From contig OY741275.1 in assembly GCA_963514095.1 (NCBI GenBank), positions 6,302,151 to 6,366,150 on the forward strand: a stretch of DNA of 64,000 nucleotides. The letters are read 5' to 3'. This document shows positions 37,801-52,127 of the stretch, piece by piece. A program made the translations under genes and the position numbers. Below the pieces are notes generated by a model that was not told the DNA's origin, did not search any database, and was given only the letters and a program-made list of their open reading frames with translations. The DNA is from Eutrigla gurnardus. Its lineage: Eukaryota; Chordata; Actinopteri; Perciformes; Triglidae. How positions within the stretch are numbered: the stretch's first letter is position 1; each line of letters begins with the position of its first letter.

Positions 37801-40800
37801 CATATTGTGGTCTAACTTATTGCATTAGAGTTAAATATTTCACCTACGAAACCCACATTACACACTAAGAAGCAGCCAAGAACCAATAAGAGACTTACTT
37901 TAGCTCACCACCTCCGTTAGTGACTGCAGGCGAGGCAGTAAATCAGGCACATTGTGGTTAAAATTTAGCTCCGTGGTGTGGCTGCTGGAGCGTACTACAA
38001 ATCAAATTCAATCATTAAGTGCCTTTAACGAAACCGTTTTGTTACTAAATGCTCTACAGGGCCTGGAAGGAAATGAATATTATATATTAAAAACACGGGC
38101 AGGGGTTCAAGTCCCAGACCTCTAATATCTCTCCACGCTAATCCTCAAACCTAATAATATTCAGCCAGGGTGGACCATCTTCAAAAGGAAAGTGTGGGAG
38201 AACAGACTGTCATGTATTGCAGAAAATCAGTCTCACGGCTCTGTGACTCATGAAAGCATGAAGTCCGTGAAGTACCATGTCAACTTTCCTTTCAAGCAAA
38301 CGCATCAAAAACATTTCAATCCAAAGGGAAAAAAAGAAGAAAAACCTGCTTCACAGCTCCAACAGTGCATTCAGTCTCGCAGCACTGTGGAGGCACATGA
38401 AGTATAAGGCACAAAAATGAAAGTAATAAATCACAGCTTGAACATTTAAACCAAAAGCCTTTCGGCTGAAATAGAGATCATCTTTGTTACAGGATCCAAT
38501 GCGTAGTCAGACATTTCTTCTAAAATACGTAAAAATAGATTTGATTCGTCTGTCGGCCCATGATGCAACAAACTTTTGAAAATGTCTTCAATTGAAGTGA
38601 TTTGCAAGCTGAATAAAACTCCACAATCACCATTTAAACAGATGAAATATTAAACTGCAGTTGAATGTTTCCCTTTGTCTTATGGTGCCTTTAGGACATG
38701 TGGGAAATATCAGAATCAAGCAGACATGCCGAGGACATGTAAGCGCTAAAAAGGATATAAAGTCAAACAGAAAGATTTAGTTTTCATTAGTTGTGTTTTG
38801 CTATTTATGTGTTAACATTTGGGTCCACGATGATCATCTTTTGTAACGTGAGTAAATGTTGTTTGTGTGAGGAGATGAAGGTGTGCCGATGAAGAGTGCC
38901 TTACGTGTCCCTGGTCGTCCAGCTCGTTGTTGGTGAGTTTGAGCTTGTCGAAACTGACCACCTGCCTCATCCAGGTGTCTCCCGAGGCCAGAGAGTCCGG
39001 GTGGATGTAGGCCCGCGGGGGGACTGGGGAGTCGGCATTTCCCGCAACCATCCACTTGGAGCTGTGGTACACGTACCTGGAAGACAAACCGGGGAATTTA
39101 TCAGCTGAAGCACCAACATGACCAGAATTCAGCCATTGTGAAGACGTCAACAGAAAAAGTCGATGTTTAGTATTTGTGACCTGAACGCTGAAAGTTTACA
39201 GACTATAAATAAATTATTTTCAGATATGTATATAAACAAGCAATTTTGTTTTAACATTGTTCATTTTGTTCTGTACAGTTACACATTTAGAGGACTGTCA
39301 GCTGTATAAATAAATAAATAAATAATTATTTAGAATGTTATTTTTTCATACCTATTCAAATACAAAACAAAACCTATTCAAATACGAAAAGATTTACAAA
39401 ACTCTATGGAAATTGTTTGAGTTTATTTTGAGGTAAAATATATTTAAATATTAAAAACATGTATTTCATTCTGGAAACCTGCCTACTTGAGTCTATAGAC
39501 AATGAGTTTGAGTTGTACATATCATAAGATTGCAGCAGGATCAACCATCTTCTTCATATTTAATTTGAAAAGTTGCAAAGTGCAAAACACCATCGATAAA
39601 TATCTGCATATATCACTTGGATTTCTTATTCTAACCATGTTTTTATTCAGAACAATCAGCAGGACTAATATTCTCTCATCACTTCCCTGTTTAGAAAACT
39701 CATTTGAAACTGTGAGGTCGCTTCAGGGCTGAGCGGATTATTATAGAGGCTGTTAGTATTTCAACAAGGCCGGACGCCTCAGATTCTTTCACTCTGCTGG
39801 CAAAACAAACTCCAAACAATCAGCCACGTTGCCACAACACCGGCTTTAAGGACTCATGTGTTGTTTCTACATTGTGCTTGAAATTTCTATTGTAGAGCAA
39901 CATAAAATATTCCATATGCAGTCACACACTCAGCTGCATAGTTTCAATTAGGCAAAGCCATAATATTTGATGATGTTGTGTATGAGTTTGGGGCGTCGAC
40001 TCGGGACTCCCACCCATTAAACAGCAGGGAGAGAGAAGAAAGAAATGGACTTTTAATCTCCCTCTGAAGCCCCCAAACCACCAGCCAACATTGTTTGAAA
40101 AATAAAATGAAATTAAAGACAAAAGGAAAAGAAAGGGAAGGAGGGAATACATAGAAGAAAGGAAGGAAACAAGAAAAGAAAAAGAAGAGGGAGAAAGAAA
40201 GAGAAAATAAGGAGATAAAGTCAACGGGTAGAAAGATACAAGTAAGATAGAGGAACACTGAGCGGCAGAGTTAGGTTGAGAATAAGTGGAGGCGAGCGAG
40301 TGTGAAGCACAGCTGTTTGCCTTTAGTTCTGGCCCTGCGCTCAGTCGAAAGTGTTTTATCTGCAGCGTCTCTGCCAAAGTCATCACTCACTCCTGAAACA
40401 TGGACAAAACCCTCATTTGGTTCTTTAGTTATTGCCTCGACGGCCTGAACCACCCTGCTACACACACTATATATACATATATGTTTTTGTATATATATTA
40501 TTCAAACACAAACTAAACATACACACTCAGCCTCAGCATACATATTAAAAAGCATCCAGGGCATTTTTGGGGATGTATGCAAACACATCCTCATACTGGA
40601 GGTAAAGTCAGCGCTATGTGACTGTGGACAGTATGTTTCTAACAGTTAGTTTGACTGAACATTTTAAAACATGGATTTACTTCGGCCTCAACCCTCCCAA
40701 AAAAAATCATCATTCAATCAGGCTCTTCGAGTCCAGTTTGATTCAAAGTACACTCTATACACACATAATTCCACCAGATGAAAGGAGTGCTGAAGTACTA

Positions 40801-42446
40801 CTACATGCTCAAACCAGAAGTGTAAACTCAGGTTCCATGAGTCACAAATTTGATGACTTTAAACCCCATTTGACCAAATTAAAAAAAAAGAGTAAAAACT
40901 GTTTTATTTTATTTCAAAAAATGCCCCATGAATCAATTCATTTCCTGAGTCAACTCACCCTAATCAATTAATGGCCTTCATTCATTCGTCACTTAATTCC
41001 CACCTGAGGGAGCTGAATTTCCAGATGTGTTCTCTCTCGACCAAACCTCTTGCTTACTTTATGCAATATTATGTTGCATTCATTAATACTATTGCAGCTA
41101 AGTGGCTTATTAACGACATGTTGCTGTAAAGTGATGTACATGTACGAGTACATGATACTGCATCGTTACAGAATAATCCGTTTATTGTCACTTCTATAAA
41201 TTCCTCCAATAGAGAAGCAAAATGCCGTTCTCCACTAGTCAGAACCGAAATACATCACGTGTAAAAACAAAAATGCACTCGCACGTAAAAATGAGCATAT
41301 CATATAAAAGAGAGTTAACAGTCTGCCTTGCAGAGTTTGAAGAGATGCAATGCATTTTTCTAATCTAGTAAAGTCATTTCTCATGTACATAAACATCCAC
41401 ATACTTGCAGATGGAATGCATCTATTAAAATGCAACACAGAAATACATTGTAGGATTTGCTGTTTTCATAGGGACTCACCCACCTATCGACCTCTTCACT
41501 CACATTTGTGTACTCTTGATGTGCTTTGTTGCCACAGAAACAATAAAACAAACTCTTGGAATTAATTGAATGTTGGACTAGTTAAAACCCAACTGATTAT
41601 GTTGAATTAAATTGTAGGTTGCCTCTGCAAAGGGCCTTTGTTAACAACCTCATACACAGTGTTTCTCCTTTTCTCTGTTTTACAATATTTTCCCCAGACC
41701 TCCATGGTTTAAGTCTTAATTGTCCCATTATAATTGTGCAGGTAAAGTAAAAGCTTTGTGACACAGTGGCCGTGGTGTTTCTACGTTTCCCAGGTGATGG
41801 CATGGCTTTTACTAAGGGATGCCTTATTCCTTTTATTAATTCAATAAGACATGGAGGCTGCTGCTGCTCATGCTGAGTTTATTTCAAAACAACCTGGAAA
41901 TGAGAAACACACACTTCCTGTGTGTCAGGAAGAAGCGACCACACGCCAAGTGTTCAGTTATAGGAACTGGCTAGCTACGTCAAGTCAGTTTTATCAAAGC
42001 CCAATATCACAAATTTGCCTCGGGGGTTTTTACAGTCTGTGCAGCATACGACAGCTTCCGCACGTAAACACACGCAAAATCTAACAAGCAACATTTAAGT
42101 GAGGTACAGGGACTGATGTTTGGGTATTACATCCGTATCATGACACGAAACACTTTCTAATAGTAATAAATAACTCCACATTAGTTCTTTTTCACTCTTT
42201 CTTTTCAAAGGCTTCATCATATTTAAAATCTTACCAAGGAAATGTTCACATTTTTTAAAACATATTAACCTTGTTTCGGATAAGTAATTAAAGTGTAGTT
42301 AAAATATAAAAAAAAAATAAAAATTAAATTAAATTAAAAGGCATTTATTGATATGAAAATGTCTTACTGTTAAATTGTGACATGTTTGTTTTTACCTTCT
42401 CGAAGCAAGCACACACCTCCACACAAAGCTCTGACTTTTGACCTTA

Positions 42447-42477
<31 letters not shown>

Positions 42478-42812
42478 TATACACCAGGCGTTTCTGTAAT
42501 TTCCTGTTTGGAGTGCTGTTTAGGGTTACGCTCGGCGTAGCAGGGAAAGTGTTAAGGAACGAGGAAACTTTAGCCCCAAACAGGACTGGAAATCTGATTA
42601 GTCCCCCCGCTTTCATCTTTCATAAATCTGCCATCTGGCACCGGCACGATCAATAAAGACTGGACTTTATGTGACACTCTTACTGGACAGATGGGGGGGG
42701 GGGGGGTCCTTTCCCTTCTCAGCCAAACCACACAGCTGACAAAACCACAAAATGCAATGCACTCTAATTTTCTCTTTCTTTCTTCCACATACACACAATT
42801 ACACCCACTGGG

Positions 42813-42911
<99 letters not shown>

Positions 42912-43098
42912 CAGGTTGTCAATCTGGGTGTGAGTGAGTGTGTGTGCATTCTCAGCTCATCATACACACACACTTGCCAAACCCAGGCTGTATATTGGGT
43001 TACTGTACTGACTGAGTAAATATTGCTATTACATTACCATTCAGGGCTGACTGGTGTGTGCATTCTGAGTTTATAAGAGAAGATCAACAGGTTTGTAC

Positions 43099-43144
<46 letters not shown>

Positions 43145-43440
43145 ATGCGCATTTATGAATTTAATGATAATGTCCTCAAAAATATAGCAACATAAATCCC
43201 AATTTACTCGATGTGTGTGTATCCTCAGATAGAATTTAGGTTACGTCACCAGGGTAACGTCACTCACATAACTTCAACAACTCATCACAAACCTCACTCA
43301 CGTAACTTCAAGGACACATCACTAACGTGACTTAAAACAACAGGTCACAATCATCACTAATACACACAATGTTGAACTTTTGAATTATATTAGGACACAA
43401 CATCATTTTAAATAGTTGTAGATTTGTTTGTGTGTTTTAT

Positions 43441-43502
<62 letters not shown>

Positions 43503-44654
43503 AGCAGAACTCTGACATGCTCTCACACACAGTCGAAGGAATGAGGTATGTTTGAGGAGCCAGACAGCCCAAACGCTCAGCGGCTTGAGCCCCGAGCAAA
43601 CCGAACGACTGTCCACATAAAAGAGCAGTAATATATGGAGCTTTAATGAGCTCGGTACCAATGAGACGTTCCTGAAGAGGGGCAGGGAGCCCAAGTAAAG
43701 CAAGTCGATTCCAATAAAGACGTATTTCCAGACCCCAAACTCCCCAAGCCTGTGAGACACACCAGTGACAGCTCCCAGCTCAGTTTGCAAAGGACTGTGG
43801 TAAATTCCCCAGCCAGGAAGAAAATCCTATTTAATTTAACAAGATATTCTGGCCTCTAAAAGTCCTCCATGATGTGTCGATTCAACCGGCAGAACGCCTA
43901 CTAGGCTCTGCTGGAAAACTCTACATGAATAAACAATGATATGAAACGCAGGAGGCTCAAACTCATTTGCACACATGGCAGAAGTCACTTTGTCTGTGTT
44001 CATCTTTTGTTTTTATGCAGACAAAGCGGTTTTATTTGTTACTAACGTCACTAACATCACTTCAAAAACGCGTCGCAAAGGTCACTTCAAAAATATCGCA
44101 GACGTCACGTAACTTTGAAAACACATCACAGACGTTATTAATACAGACTGCGTTGCATAGAAATGACATGCAAAAAGCAAGAACAGCGTTGTGTTTGTGT
44201 GCAAAATGAAAAAGAGTGCCGGTGGGGTGAGCAGGGAGAGGCACCAGAGCAGAACGACTGCTACACTCTGGTAGAAAACATTATAAACAACGATATAAAA
44301 TGCGGGAGCCTTGAACTCAAATGCACACATCGCAGAAAAGTCACTGTCAGTCACTTTTTTGCATCGTTCGTTTTTATGCAGACGAACAAGTTTTATTCGG
44401 TCAGAGATAAATCTGACTTGACACGAGGAGGAAGAGCTCTTTCTCTGTTTCCTTCTAAGATGACAGGGATCTGCTTTGCAAAGAGAGAGGGGACATATCT
44501 GTGGCATGCTCAGCCCTTAATCAAATATTCAGGATTGCATAACAATGAACGAAAACAAAATTCAGCCCCTCAGAATATGTTTTATGTCATTGAACTTTCT
44601 GCTTTAAAATGTGCTCACCAGCTGCAAAGCCTTCAAAACACTGATGCACTACTG

Positions 44655-44727
<73 letters not shown>

Positions 44728-47700
44728 AACTGGAGCTGTAACACATCTGTGTGTGAAGACATGTCTCCATAAGTCTCATAAAGTGAACTTTTGTAAGGAT
44801 TCTTAGGTTATATATTATTTTTTAGGGTTTGATAGGTCAGGTGTTATGGAGCTTCATTGCAGGTTTTAATTCTGTATTTTAAATGTTGGTTGTACAATGA
44901 AACTTTTCTGCATACATGAAATGAACATTTTAATTTAATAGATAAGTCTGGTGATAATCTATATTTTTGTTATTGTCAAAAAATCTGCCCAAAACTTCCT
45001 CTGTGTCATCGAGCTCCATTGTTGTCCAAAAACAATGTAAATCATCAAGAAGCTAAATGTTCCTTCATTGTGATAAACATGAGCACTGTATTTGTAGTTT
45101 TAAACTGTAAATATGCTTTCATGGTGTCTAAATTACTCAACAGAGCATCAAATTGGTTTTATTCCGCCACTGAAAATAGTCCCCAACAAATGTTCCATCT
45201 ATTGCTGTTTGAATGATGTTTGTTAAAAAAAATACAGTGCCCAGCTGTTGATGACTTTGATTACCATTTTTAAAAATGAAAGAATATATATTTGCAAGCT
45301 TTTTAAAAAAAAGCTTCACATCCTCAGTAGGAACCATTGACTTCAGGCTGAGTGCCACAGACAGGTATAGGGACTAAACCTCGACCATACTCCAGTAGAG
45401 TTCTGTATATGGTGGCGCCCTCCTGTCAACAACATCAAGAAGAAAAGAGAATGGTGTGCTTCAAGACGCAGCACGGACAGTATAGTATTACATACTGTGC
45501 ACATCAATGGACAACCGAGACCAACCCAGTCGCCTGAAAAAATATGTTGAATGTTGACGATTCTGAACCCACAATACCTTTCATAAATACGTTTCATATC
45601 AGGCTCCCTTTAAGAAACCAGAATGCCACGTGGTTAACGTTATGAAACGATTGGTTGGGAAACAAAACTACTTGGTTGTTTAGAAAAAACATCATGGTCA
45701 GATGACTTTCTTATGGAACATTACGTAACACAAACTTTTACATGTCAGTATTCACACAGAATACTAACATCGGCCTCCTGGGTGAAAGTCCTGTGTTTGT
45801 TTGACCAAACCTTCCACCTGCCCTTTGGACCTTCTCACTTATTATTATCAGTCGCTCACTATACTACGTCACTTTCTCTGACTGAATGCAACAACAATCA
45901 TCGTATCAGTGGTTTGAAGAGACGGACAACGCCAACATTTGTGTCCGGTGATTGGGCTGTTCAGACTTTGGCAAATGGTGAATTTAAGTCAATCAGATGA
46001 AAGTAGACTCCAGTTCATTGCCTTGCCCTTCACACCTCTGCTAAATGAGGTTAATTGCAACCATCAATTTGAATCATCAATCAATCAGCATCATCGTCGA
46101 CAGGTGCGTAGGGAAAACGCGTGGTCGACAATATGGAACAAAAACTCCCTCACACTGACCTCTTCACTTGCATTAAGAAATATTTCGTGAGAACATTTCA
46201 GTTCATAGAACCTTCATCAAGTTCCTCTACAACACAATAAGCAAGCATAATTTGAATTTTGGTTTGGTAAATTTGGTAGATCCACGTTGACCAATCAGGT
46301 CACACTACAAAAGTGTATCAATCCAGAATCATCATCACATTATGGCTCAATATAAATATATGGCCCAGAATATAAGCATATAAAGACTTGCATCATGTGT
46401 GGAGGCAATACCTCTTGAATAATACCTTGTTGGTGTGGGTTATGTGAGTGTTATTTGCCGTTGGGGGTCAGCAGCCTCTGTTGCGTAGGTTTCATGGCCT
46501 TATAATGTGTGGAGTCGGCATGGACCAGTAGGTCTTTGAAGTTTTCCCCGTTTATTGACAAAAACAAGCAGACCGTTAAAGCGAGGTGCTAGGTCAGGGT
46601 CTGAACTGAATATGCCAATGATTTTATGACGTGTGTGAAGATGATGAAGTCCAAGAAAGTTTCTTCTCTTTTTTTTCTTCTCTTCTTTTCAGTCTCATAA
46701 GCCTTATGAATCTACTCAATAGTTTACCCTCGCTGAACAAATCTTCAGCTTTATACATAAAACCTTCAATGGTATTGAATACTCTTCTTAGTGAGGGGCT
46801 GGGATGAAAGCCACTTTTTCCATTTTAGCCATTTTATCAGTGCTCTTACGCTGCAGTATTTCTATGTCTCACATGTCTACAAAGTGAATCTTTTCCTCAC
46901 TATAATTCATAGTAATAATCAGATTACTGTTGAAACTCAATGAGGTGAGAAACTCCTTCCTGAGCATCAAATTAATTCAGACCAAAACCCTCTTCAATCA
47001 TTTCAAAATGTTTCTCAGGATTCAACACAAAGTTCCTCTCAGAAAACCCACAAATAAATGGGGATATTTAGGCACACAAATAAAAGACTCACTGCTCATC
47101 CCAACCCTTAAACATCCCAAAAAGGTTTAAATAGAAATCTCTAAAATGTTTATTTTGAATGACAAAAGTAGGCAAATCAATGATAAACTGATTAGGTGGC
47201 AAATATCAGCACATCTTCCAGCTGCCCTTTTCTGGTCAAAGTGATGATGCAGTTGTGGGTTATTATTATTGATTATCTCTTCATCACACACAGTTGGAGT
47301 CTGTATCTGCATCAGCTTTTACAACCCACTGGATACGCACGTAACCTTCACATATCTCACTTCCTCATTTCTCTCATAATACCTGAATCCACTACTGAGC
47401 CATAACCATAACCCAAAACATCCAGTCCGGAGCAGCAGCTATACGTGCAGCATCACAACATTTTCTTTCCATCTCGTCCTCACTTTTTCCCATTTCCGTC
47501 TCAGTGTTGGGAGCTATCCTATTTGCAGCTTCTGGCTCTGCCTCTCGGCTAGTGGGATGATGAATACATTTCAATCTCCTCCCTCTGGCTCAGACTTCTG
47601 GGACGAGTACTGTGGGCCAGGATATCAGTCTTATTACATATCCAGAGAGATCCATCACAAGCCTTCCTCCAGCACATGCGCCCTTTAATCACTTTCAGCA

Positions 47701-50700
47701 CCACTCCACTGATGCAAATGATGGGGAGTGACTACTTTCTCTCGGTTGCCAAGAAGAAGAGAGGGGCAACTCTCATTGCAGTTATTAGAAATGTGAAAAT
47801 ATCTTTTCTTCAGTCCAACTCCAATTACGTAAGACGCTAGCACCAGAAATGGCAGGAAGATGAGAAAAATCCAACCGGGTCAAAATATTTTTGCTCGGCC
47901 TGACATTTGAGAATCGTCCAGGAAAATACGGTGGTGTCGTCCAGCTGTATCAGCGGTGGAAGAAACGGGGGCTCGCTCATGCATTCGCTCATGCAGCTCG
48001 ACCGTGTGTGTGCATATAATGTACAGCTGTGCATTCATTAACATCTCTGCAGACCGGAGTAGCCAAACACTGCTCTATGTGTGCAATCCTGCACAAAATA
48101 CAATTCCTAAGTGTTTTCTCAGCAGTTTAGACCATAATGGGATATTAAACTTCCCACCGAAACCCAAAAGAAGCATTTTCAGCAGTTTGGTCGAGGAACT
48201 GTGGGATACGTTTCTGCATTTGGAAGGAATGTAAATAAAAAATAACTGCCATTCACTCCCATCTATGAGGTACCTGTATCTCTTGTTGTCCACGGGCACG
48301 ATGTCCATGGCGATGTAATACTGCTGGTGGGGGTCCAGACCGGCTATCTTTACTCGCATGGCAGGAAACATCCTCCTGATGGAGAAAAAGCAGCATGTAG
48401 TCATGATGGATTGATACTGGTTTCTGTTTCTCTCCATCTGCTGCGTAAATCAAGAAAAGAGATGAACCTTTTTCAAAAAATACCGTGTAGCTAAAAATCA
48501 CCATCACTGAAACCAGACTGATGAAGGCAACAGCTGTTACACAGCAGCCGGACGTACACGACGTACTCGGAGTTAAGGAACCACATACTTACATGGAGGA
48601 GAATTAAACAACACTGACAGATACAGATCAAATCACGTAGAACTTCTGATTAATGACGTTTTCTACATCCGACGTAGGAAGGGAAGCTTCGACACTGCCT
48701 AAAACTTAAAACTAAAGATTATTTTATTTAAATAGTTAAGAGTTCCCTTCTCCTCACAATAAGAGTTTTGATAAAACAAACATAATGGTGAAAATTGCAG
48801 GAATAAATAATGAAAACAAAAACCAACAAAACGGCTGCCAAAAGGAATTATTCTTCCAACTCATGGATCTGAGGGGAGGAAAAGCACTAAATCCCAAAAG
48901 TAATCCCGGACTAAAACAGAAAATGACTGTTGCAGCTTGATAAGAAGAAGTTACTATGTTTATTAAGATCTATCGATTGTCATAAAGGTTTGTTACATAA
49001 TCATGGATACTGGATTAACTGGTTGATGACACAATTGCGGCTCAGTCTTCATCACTGATCTACGATTGTGGGATTATTATTGGAAATCTAACTGATGAGA
49101 ATTTACAACAAAAAAATATATAATTAAAATATTTGTTGCAAAATGTTTCCTGTCTGTCTGCCATCAATCCTAGAAATTAACAACAACTGGTGTAAATGTT
49201 TGTGCATCAATATATATGCATATATAACATATATAATATTTATTTGGGCACTTGATTGTGTGTCTGTGGTTATTCTGATCCTGATTGGCTCCTTTAACTG
49301 AAATACTGCTAATCCTGTGAAGTGGAAAGTCTTTAAAATGTATTTAATAAAAATGAATAAATCACTTTCATTTCAACATGATCATGCACAATGTGAACCT
49401 TTACTTGATCGCTGTCATTACTCTGATTTATGGATTTATATCAAATAAAAAATGGATATATAAAAATATATAATGTGTTATTTTCATGACATATTTCCAG
49501 TCAGTGAACTTTCCATAATTGGAGAGAAATACTTTGTTCCATATTGCTATGCTACTGTGACCTCTGACCTTTGCACTCACATATTACTCTGTGGTTGCGG
49601 TCTTTATTTCATCATAACATTCTTAAACTTTCAAACTGGAATTGTATTTATGTATATATATATATATATATTAATCCTCGATATATTTGAGCAAGCAGCT
49701 CCTTCCATCGGTTGCAGCTTTTAAGCTCATTCAAAACCCCATGAAAAACCCCTGAAAAACAGCAGCTATATTATGAGCTTCTATGAGACATTTCAACGTA
49801 ATTCCTCGTTTTGTACATCAAACGCAGAGTTTTTGCCGTCTCATTTAAAGCTCATAAATCCGGGCCGGCCTAATGAGAACGGAGGGCTGTTCTCTTGCTT
49901 CCTTCTCTCCCGGATTTACGAGCTTATTACGAGCAGGCCGTGAAATGCACACGGCGACGTTTCGAGTCCGCCCTCACTCCGCCTCAGCGCAGAAAAAGAT
50001 TGTTGCTGTATTTACGAGCTGATTATCAATTTAAAGCCAATTCATAAAAAAAAAAAGTGCAACGAGCGGAGGACAGCAACATTATTTCAATTTGGAATAT
50101 ATATTTTCCATATTACAAACAGATAAAACTCTCCTGTCAAACGGAACGAGAAACAAATATTCTCTGATGTTTCATTTAGTCTTGGATCTCTGTAAAAAAT
50201 ATATATATATATAAAAATAAATAAATAACTGACTTTCTGATATACAAGATCATGTTTTATTTTTGGCCATTTTGCAAGAAGAAATAATAATAAATAAACA
50301 TAAAACGCGTTCTCAGCCTCAATGACGTAAAAAACTGAAGCATTTTGAAGGGGATATATAAAACATATAAAATAAATGTTATAATGTGCCTTTCCGCCTT
50401 ATTAAATACAATGTAACCATATATATATATATATATATAATTTTTAACGACTCAACGCGGTGATAATAACGCGCTAGTTAAAGTTCTATATTGTGTCCGT
50501 GGAGCCGCCGCATGTGAACAGAGGAGGAAGTGTGAGCGGAAGTGAGCGGCGCAGACTGCGGGGAAAGGTTCTTCCTGCAGGATCCGCAGGTCAACCTCTG
50601 CGCGCGCTCTGGGTTTGCACTGTTGGCCCGAGCGCGCGAGAGGAACACGGCGCATGTTCGAGCGAGATTAATCAGAAGCAGCTCTCCTTCTTCTCCGACT

Positions 50701-50802
50701 CAGCAGGAGCAACCTGCCGCGTCACGACGCCTGAACGCAGCAGAGAGGCCTGCATGTGCAACACATTAACACCCTGCAAACACAGCGCCGAGGTGTGAGA
50801 GC

Positions 50803-50870
<68 letters not shown>

Positions 50871-52046
50871 GCGCGTGAGAGAGTGAACTGTATGCTTCTT
50901 TTAAAATGACGCTGATTTGTTTGTGCGTCTGAACATTTGTTCGACACATCTGTGCGTTTTGTGTCATTTCTCTCATATTTGATTCTTTTTTAAGAAGCTC
51001 TAATTGCGGAACTGAGTTTGCGGTTTGTCAAAAAAAAAAAAAAAATACTGCGTAAAAGTTCGCCTCTTACGCGCCATGAGTCCACCGCGAATCTGCACGT
51101 AAGCCCTTCTGATGTGTGCGTGCGTGTGCGTGTGCGCGTGTCCGGCCTACCTGCCCGCCTTGGTGATGATCATCTCCGTGCCGATGTCGTGGAAGCGCTT
51201 CCACAGGTCCGCGCACTGCAGCTCCACCTGGATCTCCTCCATGGAGGCCGGGGGCGACGGCTCGCAGGCGACGGGGGCCAGTTCGGCAGGAGAGCCGAAG
51301 GAGCACGACGTCCGTTCGGCCAGACCCTCTCCGTCCGATCCGGGACTCGCCTCCGAGTCTGAAGGGAGAATGAGGAGCAAGATGATGAGAAGGCAGCTCG
51401 GAAACAGTTGGATTAATGCGCTTCGGCTTTACGCAGGAAAGTTGGCGCACAAGGACAGCGGCTCTGACTCCAGATCACCTGCCGTCTGCAGCTTTGGCTC
51501 GCCGGCTCAACTCGTCATGGAGTTCTGGGCTGCTGTCAAAAGCGGAATAAATGTTGCGTGAAGCCTTTGAGATTCGACGTAGAAAATGTCAAATTAGGTC
51601 ACACAATGGAGAAGTCCGACGGGAAGCGTCGAGCTGAGTGAGCTCCTCGTGCAGCGCATTGAACAGACTGACCATTCAGACGCATCTAGAGCAGATAAAC
51701 GTTCCCTCCATCCTGAACCGCATCCAGACCTACAGGGAAGCTTTCCACCCGCCGGAGCCTCGGACTCACACACCGAGCAGCATGACCTCAGCCTCCTGTT
51801 CACGTTTACTTCAAACCAGCAGCAGGGTGGACAAAATAACAGGAACGACCATCCGAAGCCCGCGCGGCCTGCAGGATTATAACGTCTACCTTGCAGCCAA
51901 GTTTTCCTTTCATGCTGTACCACGTACATTCATCTTCACTGTCAAACCTCAAAACACAGACTGGATTCTTTCAAATAAAGCAGGAAATTAAATAAATTAC
52001 ACCAGATTCTAAAACCAAATCTGTTTTTTTTTTATTTTATTTCCGG

Positions 52047-52127
<81 letters not shown>

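Larger units (their letters stand above)
31571..38904 (-). other. tbx15: tbx15 intron 4
   Basis: This 7.3-kb intron is AT-rich at 31,600-32,550, has a CACAGAAA minisatellite (33433-34500), a short tandem repeat (34857-34922) and a dispersed repeat fragment (37160-37290). No extra exon is recognised. The 160-codon open frame at 32840-33322 has no recognisable features. Confidence 0.9.
39077..48273 (-). other. tbx15: tbx15 intron 3
   Basis: This 9.2-kb intron is the largest. It holds a purine tract (40100-40215), a cluster of five CA/GT tracts (42446-44725), a diverged tandem duplication (43915-44405), repeat fragments (41975-42080 and 45605-45890) and a complex block (47560-47800). A weak LINE-like open frame is at 46930-47130. 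No extra tbx15 exon is seen. Confidence 0.9.
48376..51150 (-). other. tbx15: tbx15 intron 2
   Basis: This 2.8-kb intron is AT-rich in its 3' half. It has a complex block with a hairpin (49780-50060), TA tracts near 49,655 and 50,421-50,440, a CpG-rich stretch (50490-50800) and a GT microsatellite (50806-50866). Confidence 0.9.

Noticed and set aside
44163..44741. A 192-codon plus-strand open frame
   Set aside because: It ends in a (CA)n tract (Thr-His run) and crosses the diverged duplication; no family resemblance.
51112..51561. A 149-codon plus-strand open frame
   Set aside because: It is antisense to tbx15 exon 2 and its GC-rich flank; the other strand carries the conserved T-box coding sequence.
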